Of a stretch of DNA of 64,000 nt, positions 53,431-64,000 are shown in pieces. The translations under genes were made by a program, and so were the position numbers. Numbering within the stretch: position 1 is the first letter of the stretch; the number at the start of each line of letters is the position of its first letter. The notes beneath the pieces are model-generated. The model saw nothing but the letters and a program-made list of their open reading frames with translations, was not told the DNA's origin and did no database searches. Location: positions 34,749,491-34,813,490 of the forward strand of contig OX463848.1 in the NCBI GenBank assembly GCA_949825065.1. Reading direction: 5' to 3'. The stretch comes from Odontocerum albicorne (taxonomy: Eukaryota; Arthropoda; Insecta; Trichoptera; Odontoceridae).

Positions 53431-53838
53431 TTCTGGAAATATAGTTGAGATTTTTAACTCTATGTATTGATAATGTACTTTATTTAAAATTGTTTTCTTG
53501 TAAGAACTTTTTTCACAGTGTGCACAAATTTTTGATAATCCGTTAATTATTTTCTCATGTACATATTGATATTTGAATTATTATGTTTTTTTTTTCATAT
53601 TCTTTTACCTTATTTATACTTTGTCTATTATTTAACCAAATAATCATAATAATGAATACAAGTTCTCAACTTCTAATGAAAATTGTTTGTAATGTGATTT
53701 ACAAACTTCGTAAATGTCAAGTCATGTTATATTTAACATTTCGTAACTTTAAAATCAAATTAATATTTGAACAAATATTTTTGCCTCTATTTTATATTGA
53801 ATTAACAAAAATCTATGATTGTTCCCACTGGAATTAAA
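53431..53838 (+). other. Probable start of Sans 3' UTR
   Basis: AT-rich sequence after the Sans stop with no repeats recognised. There is no nearby AATAAA. A variant ATTAAA lies around 53833, and the first clear AATAAA is at 54676-54681, beyond a MITE. The polyadenylation site cannot be fixed from sequence. Confidence 0.4.
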
Positions 53839-53970
53839 AAATATATATATAAAGTGTCTATTAGGAAAAAAATATATATTTTGTAATTGTCAAAGATATT
53901 ATTCACTGCTTGTTTATAAGCTATCAAATGTATCATTTAGCAATGTTAATGTATTTGAATAATATATGTA

Positions 53971-54469
53971 TCTCTCGCTTTATGTGATTAGTTGATTCTA
54001 GGAAAAAATGCGTAACTAGAAAAACACATAAAGTGGATGGATTTTAATATAGGTGAGATTGGTTCCAAACTAAAGAAAAACCTAAAAATGAGACATACAT
54101 ACCATCATACCATTTCCCTATCAGGGTAGACAGAGGACAAAGTGCCAGACTTTCCTATCAACATACATCCTTAACCTCTATTACTTTCATACAACTCCTA
54201 TTAATTCTCTGACTTTCTATATTTATTTCTTCAAAATATCATTCACTTGATCCAACCATTCTTTCTTTGGTCTTCTCACATGCCCTCCACTCACACTTGC
54301 ACTGTATATTTGTTTTTTAAGTCTTCATTTATTTGTTCCAAACCATCTCAAATCTTACTCAACACAACACACCTTACTAAAAATGATAAAGCACCAATTA
54401 TTGTTTTTATATTCAGTTGGAAACTTTGTATAAAAATCGCGTTATAGAGAAATGGTGTATAACGAGGGA
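53971..54469. mobile_element. pogo/Tigger-like MITE with LINE-A inside
   Basis: TCTCTCGCTTTATGTGATTA at the left and (right, reverse complement) TCCCTCGTTATACACC at the right, flanked by TA at 53969-53970 and 54470-54471. Related to the MITE at 1520. The interior 54085-54400 is an antisense LINE-A fragment (AGTGCCAGACTTTCCTATCA, CACTTGATCCAACCATTCTT). Confidence 0.65.
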
Positions 54470-54779
54470 TACTGACATTCGTACATAAAGCTACAGGCAA
54501 AGAAGGTGCCATTCTGTGATCTGAAATTGGTACTTATTGAAACAAAAAAAAAGTTTCTTTGAAAATATTTTTACATTTTATTATTTTGTTTATTTATTTA
54601 TTTAATATGCTCAAAATATTTTAAATCTTTACATAATTTATATTTATTATTTTTAAATCTTGTATCAACATATTAAATAAATGTCATGCCAACTATCTTG
54701 TCACATGTGTGCTCAACTCTTATGATAAATAGTAAAATTAAATTAAAAGTTCATAATGTAAAGTTAGGTTTTGAATATC

Positions 54780-55338
54780 GATTATTCAATATTAAAAAAA
54801 TATATTTTATTAATGAAGAAACTTAATTAATTATAATTGAAGTTAAAAATTATAATAATTGAGATTTATTTGCTGAAAACATTAAAAAACCATCTGCAAA
54901 CATTAAAAAACGCTCACGGAACGGGCATACGTCTAACCTATTTGCAAGCCTAGAAGCTACTAGTGGCGCGGAACTTCAGTCGCATACCCCGGCGCTTACG
55001 CCTTTGCTTGCGACGTTGAGACAATTCAGCTCCTCGCAATTCAGTCTAGTATGCAAGAGTGAGATGCGAATATAGTGTCGCGCTTCCCGCATACTTTTCA
55101 CCTATCGTCAAGACGAGGCACTCGCAGCGTTTAAATGCGAATTTGTTTTCGATCTTTACAAAACACCTCGATGTAGTCGATAAATTCTCATTATTATTAA
55201 TATTATTTTTTAAATCAATGCGTAAATATATTATGGAGGAATACCTCAAATCTTAACCTTGTATTTATTATATTTATAGAGATATTGATGGTTATTAGAA
55301 GCGACGTGTAGAAGATACCCAACACAGGGAAGGAAAGG
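54780..55338. mobile_element. TTAA MITE family 2, 5'-truncated
   Basis: The right end ...CACAGGGAAGGAAAGG followed by TTAA (55339-55342) and the TATTTATTATATTTATAGAG block match 26151-26766. The left terminus is missing. Confidence 0.5.
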
Positions 55339-56655
55339 TTAATTCCCATTACCTGTTACTTTATAATTTTACTAATAACTTTATGACCTACAAATAATAT
55401 TCATTTCAGCAAAAGAAACGTATATCTCCTATGAATGTTTCCTGATTGATCTAAAAAAAATCTTAAATATTTTTGGATTTATACAAATAAGTAGAACATA
55501 CAGAAAACTTCATAATTACTTTAATATTGTCATAGATAGTAGATAATTCTCACATGTCAATCAAATAGATAAGCTGTTAGTACACATTCATAAATGTTCA
55601 TGTGAAAATTTACAATTGGCCAAGTCTATCATATTTTTCTATCATACTTTTTGCTATGCAATCAGTCAATAAAATAGAAGTTATAAAAAAATGCTGACAT
55701 TAATTGGTTCACAAAAAATTACAACAAAGCTACTTATATTTAATAAGGAGTATATTTGCGCTTTGCACAATCAATGCAAACTAAAATAGCTTTTGTATAG
55801 ATTTTGAACAACACATTTAAAATGACAAGAAACTATAGAGAAACAAGAGTTTCGGCTAAAAACAAAAAAAAATGTTTGGCTTTTATGCCTATTGAATATT
55901 AAGTGTTGTATCATCCTCATGGGTGGGTTATTAGTGTTCTACTTCTCATTTCCAAAATGGACAAAGAAAAATAGAGAAAACATTCTAAACTTACCCATAA
56001 CCGCACTGTGAAGCTTGATCTATATAATGATTCTTGAACAGAAAAAAGTATAGTATATACATATAATTTTGACATCCAATGCTATACCATAAAATCCTTC
56101 ATAAATGTGATACGAAAATATTTGGTGTCTTCATAGTTTGGCCTAAATAATACAAATCTGATCTTAAAATTTAATGATTTGTATTCAGTCAAACCTTATA
56201 CACTATAAGTGAGGACGAAGCTGTGACTAATTTGTATGAAATTAGTTATTCAGAGTCCGACCTAAATACTTAGCGCATCCACAGTTAAAACTCGAATGTT
56301 TAAATATAAGGAAGATCGATGCCAACTTTTTGCCGATTACAAATATGTGCTTTGATGTGCTTAATAAATTCAAAATTATATTTCCATCAACCTTTTTTTA
56401 GATTTATACTAAATCCTGTTAATATGTTGTTAAATATAATGAAATGTACTATAACTTAGATGAGTTAACTCGTGTGTTCTGGAATCCGTGTGTCCTTCGG
56501 CTATTAACGGTATATTCGGATCTTCGAGAATTCTGTGAAGTCATACACAAATAGACCTTTTAAACTAAAATTTTGAGTAACCAAGGAGACTTTCATGTGA
56601 TTGATAATGCCACTTGTATCTGTATCATAATCAAAAAGAAAACCTACCTTCCTAT

Positions 56656-56700
56656 CCTTAAACTTAACTTATATATGTATATATATATATATATATATTT
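56656..56700. repeat. TA microsatellite
   Basis: A run of alternating TATA with a few interruptions. Confidence 0.85.
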
Positions 56701-56741
56701 ATATTTTGTAATATTATTAATCTGTCAATAATAATGGGCTC

Positions 56742-56825
56742 GAGTCTTCAGTTGGAATGCTCTTGACGAGAGTTCACTTTCTAAACAGCGCTATATAAAT
56801 TGTCATTTTGTACAGCACCGGTACA
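56742..56825 (+). mobile_element. SINE-III fragment
   Basis: GGCTCGAGTCTTCAGTTGGA, TGCTCTTGACGAGAGTTCAC and AACAGCGCTATATAAATTG, the inverse of the copies at 5240 and 24905. Confidence 0.45.
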
Positions 56826-57594
56826 AAGACTGTAGAAAAGGTGGATGGCTGCCGCTCAATCCTTAGAGATTCCGGTTTGTTTCTTGCGTTTTCGGTGAAG
56901 AGATTGCTCTTTGGCAGGTAGAAATTTGTCAAAATAGAAGCATAGACATTTCAGCAGATAAGAATATGTATTTTTTCCCATTTTTCATTCCTTATGTTCA
57001 ACCTATCGCTTATCGTAAGCCCCTTGTTTCGACCATGTATGCCGTCATGGTTTGCATGCGCCACACATATCACGCACTTTCCATGCATAGGGGGTGCCCG
57101 AACATCTATAGTGATTATTTGGGAAGGCAACGCATAACGAACATTTTATTACCATATGTACAGGTATATAATCACTGCTTTCAGCATGTAATGGTGCAAT
57201 ACCACGTATTGATTTACATAAAAGAACACATTCATTAAATATTTTCCATAACTTGCATCTTATCACCCAAATACCAGTTACGATGTTTCATCAAAAAGTT
57301 TTATTCCAGAATTATGTGATTTTAGGTTCCAGCAAACTTCCCTAACATGAAAATGTAAGATTTATTCTTCCAATACGGCCCTATTTCATCTACATTAAAA
57401 TGTGATATTTTCATCAAGTCATGGTTTTACCTCATTTTTTTACAACATAATCTATGGATGCTTCCTCTCCTAGCACTTGGTTATTATACAAGTTCTATCT
57501 CTTCTGGGAGCAATCACAGCAAACTCGGTTTGCTCTAAATTTAATATCCTTAGCTACCTTGCTTTTTTTAATCTTTGTGTCATTGATAAAAATG

Positions 57595-57870
57595 AGGATC
57601 GACATGTTCGAGATGTGATTCTGGAGACGAATGCTAGAAGAGTCCATATTACTGAAACTTCATATACAACAAAGGTATTGCATTTCTTCGGATATAAATG
57701 GAGAGATTGAAAATACCAATATCAATACTGTCGGTCATGTCTCTGGTAGGCTACCTTGCATTGGACTGACCAGATCAAGTATGTTACCAACTTCATCCTG
57801 TGTGTGGCTTCACATTTGATGGGAGACAGAAATGGTTGGAAAAATATTGTGCAAGTCTCATTATAAAGAT
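57595..57870 (+). pseudogene. LINE-C-like C-terminal fragment
   Basis: Broken frames give YTTKVLHFFGYKWRD and, further on, WTDQIKYVTNFILCVASHLM with DRNGWKNIV. This parallels the RWSDQIKEL...DRWRA tail seen at 34864-35330. Confidence 0.55.
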
Positions 57871-57923
57871 CATGACCCTCAGCTATGATGATAACTAAAG
57901 AGATGTCATTAAAATGGCTTTAA

Positions 57924-58914
57924 GGGGATATTCTATTCTAGAAATTAGATTTTTATTTTGCATATTTTTAAAGTTTAGACCTTTAAGAATATGTTCTCAA
58001 AATTAAATTTTAAAATTCTCAATATTTACGAAGTTATAGCTTTGAATGAGGCAGCAATTACACCGCACCGGAATGACTCCGACAATAATCTCAAAACTTT
58101 AAACGGGTTTTTCTCGAAACTACTTTTTTCTACCTGGTCGACATAAAATCTCAAGTTTTATACAACCGCTTGCATTCAAATTTGGTATGAAACTTTGATT
58201 AATGTTTTTATATCGTCCCTACCTTGAAAAATTCAAAACTATTTTTTTTACTATTTTTGAAAAATTCAAATGTTTGAAAAAAAGGGTAAGAAAATTGAAA
58301 TTTTTTTTCAGACAGCCGTAATTTTACGATTTTTTTTTTCTTTTTGGTACCAATTATAACGATATTCTTATCAAGAAACTGTGTATGATTTTTGTTTCAG
58401 ATTTACAAAAGGGCGTCAATCATGTCGACCAGCTCCCCCCCTTTTTTTAATGACAAGAAACAGCTGATAACATCTTGAATTTAAGTTTTTTTTTTCAAAT
58501 TTTTTTTTATACATTCTTAACGTGTTCCTCGTGGGAAGCACAAACACCTGTGATCTGATCTGTAGCATTCCTTTGTGTATTTTACGTAATGTTTAGTTTA
58601 TTTCCTTTATTTAATGAGTCTCCTTAAGAGTAATGACAATTATTTATTATCAGAAAATTACTTGAATGTCATGTTTACTTGGTGGTGTAATCAAATATCA
58701 GTGGTTCTAAACAAAATACACGTTTTAACTTAGAAATTAAAAAACGCCGAAATTGTGCCGCGCACAGGATTCGTGGAATTTGATTTTTAACGCGGTGTAC
58801 AGGTTAAACCATCAATAAACAAACTAAAAAATGCATATGAAAAATGTTTTTAGTTTTTTTTTTATTAAGTCTGAAAACACGTTCAAATTCACGCCTATAG
58901 AGTAGAATATCCCC
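57924..58914. mobile_element. TTAA-flanked MITE family 1, long copy
   Basis: Left GGGGATATTCTATTCTAGAA and right (reverse complement) GGGGATATTCTACTCTATAG, with TTAA at 57920-57923 and 58915-58918. The first ~540 bp match the copy at 23216. About 400 extra bp lie before the right end. Confidence 0.75.
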
Positions 58915-58979
58915 TTAAGTTTTATTTTGTCAATCTAATGTAAGGAGTTTTTTTTATTATTTCCTTTTTCTCCTCTTTA

Positions 58980-59255
58980 AGTTAGTAACCTGCTGCATAC
59001 TTACAAACTGACCGGCACAACGCTGTACTGGATCCAATGGTACACCGAAGTGAGACGATCAAAGCATACCAGCATGTTCATCCCTCTTTTTTTTTTTGAA
59101 AGAATAGATATGACCGAAGTTATAAGTATCCTTATACCGCCGAATATCAGGTGGTAAAAATGCCTATGTTATTCGAGGGGAGTAGCACAGTGCGGGGTTT
59201 GAACCGGCGACCTTCCCCATAGAAGTCCATTACATTATCGCGTGACCATGCCCCT
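58980..59255 (-). mobile_element. SINE-IV copy
   Basis: ACTGGATCCAATGGTACACC and, on the minus strand, the head CATGGTCACGCGATAATGTA with B box GGTTCAAACCCCGC. Same layout as 19990-20150. Confidence 0.5.
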
Positions 59256-59269
59256 CATAATGAAAAATG

Positions 59270-62200
59270 CTGTAGCCCAGCATTAGGATATATTGTTTAA
59301 TTTCATTCATCTTGTTATTAGAAATTAAACAAAATAATTAACAAAAAATAGATCTCATGGATTCCTCTTTATCAACCTCTAAATTTTCAATACGTCTTAT
59401 TCTCAGTATAATAATAGTGTTCTCATAATGTGGCAAGGGAATGAAATAAATCTAATATTTTATTAAATATATTTATTTATCTTATATTTGATTTTAATAA
59501 AAAATTATATAATATTTACTTATTTATACAAAACTTACATCAAAATACTTGGAGTTCTTATGCATCTTCAAAACTGTATTGTTCTTTTTTATGAAAAAAT
59601 AACTATTATTTAAGTATTACAATTTAAACAAACATTAAAAATAATTTAAACTAAAAATTATATAATTTAACTCTCAGTTGTTTTGAATGGTGTATGTTTA
59701 AATATTAATATGAATTATTTTTTTCCAAAATTAAAGGCCTAATGATTAACAAAAGTAATTTTTCCGCTTATATGACAAATAATAATATATTTTAATGAGC
59801 CGACAAGTAAATAAATGCAAGTAACTCTTTTGATTTATGATAGTAGAATAAATATAAAGCATTGTTACGTTTATGATGCATAAAAACTCGACAACTATTA
59901 TTTAACATTTTAATTGTATTTAATGTTTGACTCGTTGATTTATATTTTGTAAATGCTGATTATATTTTAAAGATTATTCCTTCATTCATTAAAAAAATAA
60001 GTGAATTATTCGAAAGTAAGCACCTTATAAATTTTTATTTCGAGTTATACACAAAATACGTACAAAATTTCACCACTATATTTTTTAAACTCATTTTGTA
60101 TGATATAATTATTTCAAACAGCATAAAAAAAGATTATCATGGTAACACTATCCTGTACACTATTCATCAATAAGAAACATTGATTGTTTAATATAAAAAA
60201 AAAAAGAAAACAAAACATAATGGAAATTTGTTATATTTTTTTCACATTACACTATGAAAAATATAATAATCTTACAAATAAAAAATTATAATATAACATA
60301 AATTATTTATTAAAAATAAAACACATCACTCATACCGTCATCATACAATTCACATCTAAAGACTAAAAAAATATTTAATACAACATGCCTAAACATAAAG
60401 TCCACAAGTTTTATTATCAAACTTGTCCAATACTAACCCTTTCTGTACCATTGAGATGTCATTTGATACAATTTTTCATAACGACTACATTTTTCAATTC
60501 CAATGCGGAATTTTTCATCCTGTGGCACAAAGGGGCTATCAATTTTTTTTGATAAGTACAGATTTACTGTTTGAATGAATTACAATGTTACTAACCAAAA
60601 TGTATAACATTTTGATTTTTTCTTCTATTAAACTAAACCAAAACAGAAAATGTTGAATTATATTATTGTTCTACTATTACACGAGAAAGTTAAGTCCTCA
60701 AATTCTTTAAAGCTCTTGATGGTCATGTATATCCATCCACACATTTTTCTACTTGTTCTAACTTCTCAAAATACTTCACTTTAAAAAAAAACGATAACTT
60801 TATATTTGAAATTAATAAAAATTAAGGCACTATATAATATAAATTGAAAACCCCCTTTTTCAAACCAATACTATGAAATGTGCTAAAAATAAAAATATAA
60901 GTGCTGATTCATATTTTAAATTGTTGAATATATTTTATTGATTTTAAAACAAGTACATAAATTAGACACTGTTTGATTTACTCAATTGTAAAAGGATGTT
61001 TAAGTTCAAAAATATAATTAATTAATTAATTATTCACAAAAAAATAAGTATAATAGAAATTATAAACTAGTATCTAAAACATGTACTCTTTTAAGTGACT
61101 AGACATTCTGCTTTTTAAAGATAGCACTTTGAAATGCTCCGATTAATTCTCCACAGTTCTAGGTTTCGTCATAGAACTGCTTAAACAGTATGTTGAATAT
61201 CATACTTTAAAAAACAAGATTGTCTTTCATACCAATTTTTATTTTATAAAAGTAAAATGATAATTGAATTTGTTATAATACTACTTGATATATTTTAATG
61301 AAAAGAAAAAAACAGGTTAGATTTAAATATATTTTTCACGAAGTTAAATATTACTTTAAGCTTGTTTATAAGGCATTTCATTATCACAGTTTTGACATTT
61401 CTTACAAAAAAAAAACACAAACTTATCAACGTGAAAAGCCTAGGCATGGTGTTATAGTGATAACAGAAAATATATAAACAATTTTATATGAAACAAAAAG
61501 TGAAATAGTTCATATTTATATGTCAGCTAACTGATCTTGCAGTCTTTGTCATAAATATAAAATTGTATAATGTTAAATTTTAGAAGAATATTTTTCCTAA
61601 TTCAATTTAATCTAAAATTTATGGCGCAACTGTAATATTAGCCAAAACTACAATATTGTTTATAGTGCTTCGACTCGACACACACTGAAAGTAGTTGGGA
61701 CTTAATTTGTGCTAAGAATATTGTGAAAACTTTATTATAGGCAAATGAAATGAAACGCTGAAGCCAATAATTATAATAAAACTTAATTCAGAGCATCAGA
61801 AAGATAATAGCTGTCCTTGTATCCCTTTAAGATGTGTGCCCGAACTCACTATTTTTTTGAACTTTTATATCTCCAACCACTTCACCCCGATCCGCACAAA
61901 TATATTTAAAACAATATTTGGAAGAAGGGTAAATCGTACACAATCTTGGAAGAAGGGTAAATCGTACACAATCTTGAAAAGAAAATTAAATATTTTTACA
62001 CATCCCGAATTCCTCACAATCAAAATGCTCCGAGTCATAGTATTCAATATTTTTTTATAAAATCAACGCATTTATTGTAAATATGTTATATACAAACAAT
62101 ATTTACAAACAAACGCATTAAAATGTAATAACACTTGAGATATGTCCATACTGTTGAATAAATTGTTATTTCGAGCCTTTCCTGACAAAAAATCGTAACT

Positions 62201-62600
62201 CGCATTTGGACAATTTGAATATAAAAAAAAAATATTTCACAAAATACTATAATTTAAAAAATTTAACAAAAATATTGATTATTTGTGCTCAATTCTACTG
62301 AATTAATATATTTTTATAAATTTTCAAAACCTTGTTCGTGAATTTTATTTGATTTTGCTGATATAACATAATTGCCTAAATACTTAGTATGATGTTTTGC
62401 TCAGAAGAATTCAATATTTTGACTTAGTGATTGAAGACTGTAAGTCTTAGAAATACTGATAGTTCAAATGCAAATGCAAAAAGTTCAAAAACATACAGCA
62501 AAGCAATTCTACCATATGAATACTTCTTAACTACCTCAGTCTCTTAGAATCAATAATTATATTAATTCATAAAACATTCATACACACTAACATAAAGTTA
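59270..62600. other. TE-free, very AT-rich stretch, possible long 3' UTR of the minus-strand gene
   Basis: More than 3 kb with no coding potential and no SINE, LINE or DNA-transposon signature, unlike almost every other stretch of this size in the window. It begins directly after the TAA of the minus-strand open frame, so a long 3' UTR is one explanation. Many TTTATT hexamers (AATAAA on the minus strand) occur, so the end cannot be chosen. Confidence 0.35.
61918..61976. repeat. 28-bp tandem duplication
   Basis: The unit containing GGAAGAAGGGTAAATCG followed by TACACAATCTT occurs twice in a row. It is an isolated duplication in otherwise repeat-poor sequence. Confidence 0.8.
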
Positions 62601-63356
62601 TTAGTATAAAAATGCCAGATACAAATTATTATACGCCATGACAGGTGGCAAGTCCATCATATATCCTCCTCGTTTTCCAGATTTGATTTTCCTTACATCT
62701 GTAGGATAATAGATTGGCATGTTGTCTCTTATCCTGTATGGAGCATGGTTCGGGACGTAGCCATTTGGGACCATTTTGACTTTATGGTACCTCCCGTCTA
62801 ACTCCTGCGGTTTTATCGCATAATAAGGATTCTCTGACGAATGTCTACGATAATAATTTGACCGGCTATAATTACTACCGACTGGTATTTCGTAATCGGG
62901 TATCGGTTCAACCAAATTTGTAGAAACATATTGCCTACCATTTTTTGTATTATTTGTTTTATATTTGTACAAATTTGATGCAATAGCGGGATCACTTCGA
63001 GCTCTCAAAATAAAGCTACCAGATCGATAATGGTTACACATTGAAGGGTTCTCCTCTATGATGGATAGATTACTCGGAGGGTTAGAAGTATACTTTGACG
63101 ATCTGTAAAGTGAATTTGTACCCGATACTGATGGCGCGTATCTCGAATATCTCGAATTTCTATATTTATTTCGATTATGAGATTCCTCAACGGAATAATT
63201 AGGTTTCTGACACGAACAGAGTTGAGTCTCTCGACAACTAGCTAATGAATTAGAAAAGGATGAGTTAGAGGATTGTGTATGAGCACCCGGCGGCTGCCTG
63301 GGGATGGTGCGATGGCTCGGGTGACTGCGTGAAGGGTTGGAGTTGAGTTGCGCCAT
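62601..63356 (-). CDS. 251-codon open frame directly after the TGA, possible C-terminal extension
   Basis: The frame TAC-TGA-GGA-ATG is continuous, so this ORF is in the same phase as the upstream exon, separated only by TGA and one glycine codon. It runs to TAA at 62603-62601. The product is polar and probably disordered: Ser/Pro-rich near the start (SNPSRSHPSHRTIPRQPPG), then Tyr/Arg/Asn-rich with several RYSRY- and NYYRR-like patches, ending NNLYLAFLY. No membrane segment or known domain is seen. A chance frame this long is very unlikely in DNA this AT-rich. It could be translated by stop-codon readthrough, by an alternative acceptor past the TGA, or by reinitiation at the ATG. It could also be a separate short gene. 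Confidence 0.5.
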   Translation of the reverse strand: MAQLNSNPSRSHPSHRTIPRQPPGAHTQSSNSSFSNSLASCRETQLCSCQKPNYSVEESHNRNKYRNSRYSRYAPSVSGTNSLYRSSKYTSNPPSNLSIIEENPSMCNHYRSGSFILRARSDPAIASNLYKYKTNNTKNGRQYVSTNLVEPIPDYEIPVGSNYSRSNYYRRHSSENPYYAIKPQELDGRYHKVKMVPNGYVPNHAPYRIRDNMPIYYPTDVRKIKSGKRGGYMMDLPPVMAYNNLYLAFLY

Positions 63357-63359
63357 TCC

Positions 63360-63463
63360 TCAGTAGTTGTAGGGCCCATACTGTGAGCCGTGATAGTAGG
63401 GGCCTGGAGGGTAATGCTGGGGCGGGTATCCGGCATAAGCGTACTGCTGCTTTTGAGGATATA
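63360..63463 (-). CDS. 3' exon of a minus-strand gene, proline/tyrosine-rich C-terminus, partial
   Basis: On the minus strand an acceptor (TTTTAATACAG, AG at 63465-63464) opens a frame that begins with the last two bases of a codon. It then reads YPQKQQYAYAGYPPQHYPPG, PYYHGSQYGPYNY and TGA (63362-63360). Composition is GC-richer than the surroundings and codons are largely NNC/NNG, so this is convincing coding sequence. The Tyr/Pro/Gly tail is typical of disordered C-termini in several unrelated families, and I do not recognise the gene. Upstream exons lie outside the window. The same frame continues open beyond the TGA (see the next entry). Confidence 0.65.
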
Positions 63464-64000
63464 CTGTATTAAAATAAAACACATTATTAGTATGATTGAA
63501 AATGCATTATTTCAACAAATATCTATAGTACATAATCAATTTCTGATAAGTTGAAAATAACATTTTACTTATTGATAAGTTTAAAACTTTACATCATTAT
63601 TTAAATGAATAAACACAAATTTTGAAAATAATACTGTTTTAAATTGTAATCGTACTTAAGCATTTAATGACTGATTACATAAAGATTCATCTCAAAGATA
63701 TTTTTGACCAATTTGCTGCGGGTTCTGACCATAGTTGGGCTATACGGTCAAGACACCGTGGCAAGACCCGATTCTGGTCATTATGTAATTAATAGCCTTA
63801 TAGTGTTGTGTGCCTCAGAAGACTTTCGATTATGTTGCATCATATTCAGAAATCTACAGTGAACCAAATAAGGCAGTTTTGATTTTCAAAAATGACTCAA
63901 TTCTAGAAGTAAACCACAAAAAGTAACATTTGACTGCGAAAGGGGTATTAAGGCAATTAATCCTATGTAAGGGTGATTTGTGAAAATCAATTTCAGTTTC
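63464..64000 (-). other. Intron of the minus-strand gene (partial)
   Basis: Non-coding AT-rich sequence upstream of the acceptor at 63465-63464. A GC-richer patch at 63716-63775 has no identifiable identity. No further exon is visible before the window ends. Confidence 0.45.

Noticed and set aside
53583..53837. 84-codon ORF after the Sans stop
   Set aside because: AT-rich, hydrophobic, no domain, and within the probable 3' UTR.
63242..63484. 80-codon ORF on the minus strand
   Set aside because: It runs in a different frame across the splice acceptor and the better-supported exon frame.

Overview
The window looks like an AT-rich insect nuclear genome: introns with GT..AG borders, arginine- and lysine-rich remnants of retrotransposons, TA-, TTA- and TTAA-flanked DNA transposons, tRNA-derived SINEs and several minisatellites. 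The order of insect cannot be fixed from the sequence alone. There are two host genes. The first is a complete nine-exon gene on the + strand (2774-53430) encoding the insect homologue of SANS/USH1G: N-terminal ankyrin repeats, a central region with family motifs, a C-terminal SAM domain and a PDZ-binding tail. All eight introns are phase-consistent and the joined frame is 505 codons plus a stop. The second is the 3' end of a gene on the - strand (63463 downward). Its last visible exon reads through a proline/tyrosine-rich tail to a TGA, after which the same frame stays open for another 252 codons.

Layout: 1-2350 is upstream sequence with a pogo/Tigger-like MITE and SINE remnants. 2350-2796 is the probable 5' UTR and an 8-codon first exon. 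2797-35452 is a 32.7-kb first intron that is almost entirely mobile DNA: a Harbinger-like element (8191-11141) carrying a ~130-bp satellite, a minisatellite grown from a LINE fragment, a mariner nested in a LINE reverse transcriptase (15684-17270), SINE clusters, two TTAA-flanked MITEs, an intact mariner transposase (30671-31741), and a Harbinger derivative with MADF remnants (32519-33353). 35453-53430 holds exons 2-9. Their introns contain a 160-bp-arm hairpin, a dead but structurally complete mariner, foldback MITEs, a 5'-truncated LINE with a 12-bp target duplication, a 20-copy 59-bp minisatellite and several LINE C-terminal fragments.

53431-59270 is intergenic with more TEs. 59270-62600 is unusually AT-rich and free of recognisable TEs, and may be the long 3' UTR of the minus-strand gene. 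The two host genes are convergent (tail to tail). In animals studied, SANS is a scaffold that links myosin VIIa to harmonin- and cadherin-based complexes in actin-rich protrusions. Nothing in the window suggests a functional partnership with the neighbouring gene.

The best leads are the in-frame extension after the TGA in the right-hand gene, the long hairpin inside a Sans intron, and the layered and satellite-bearing transposons. No wholly new system is demonstrated.
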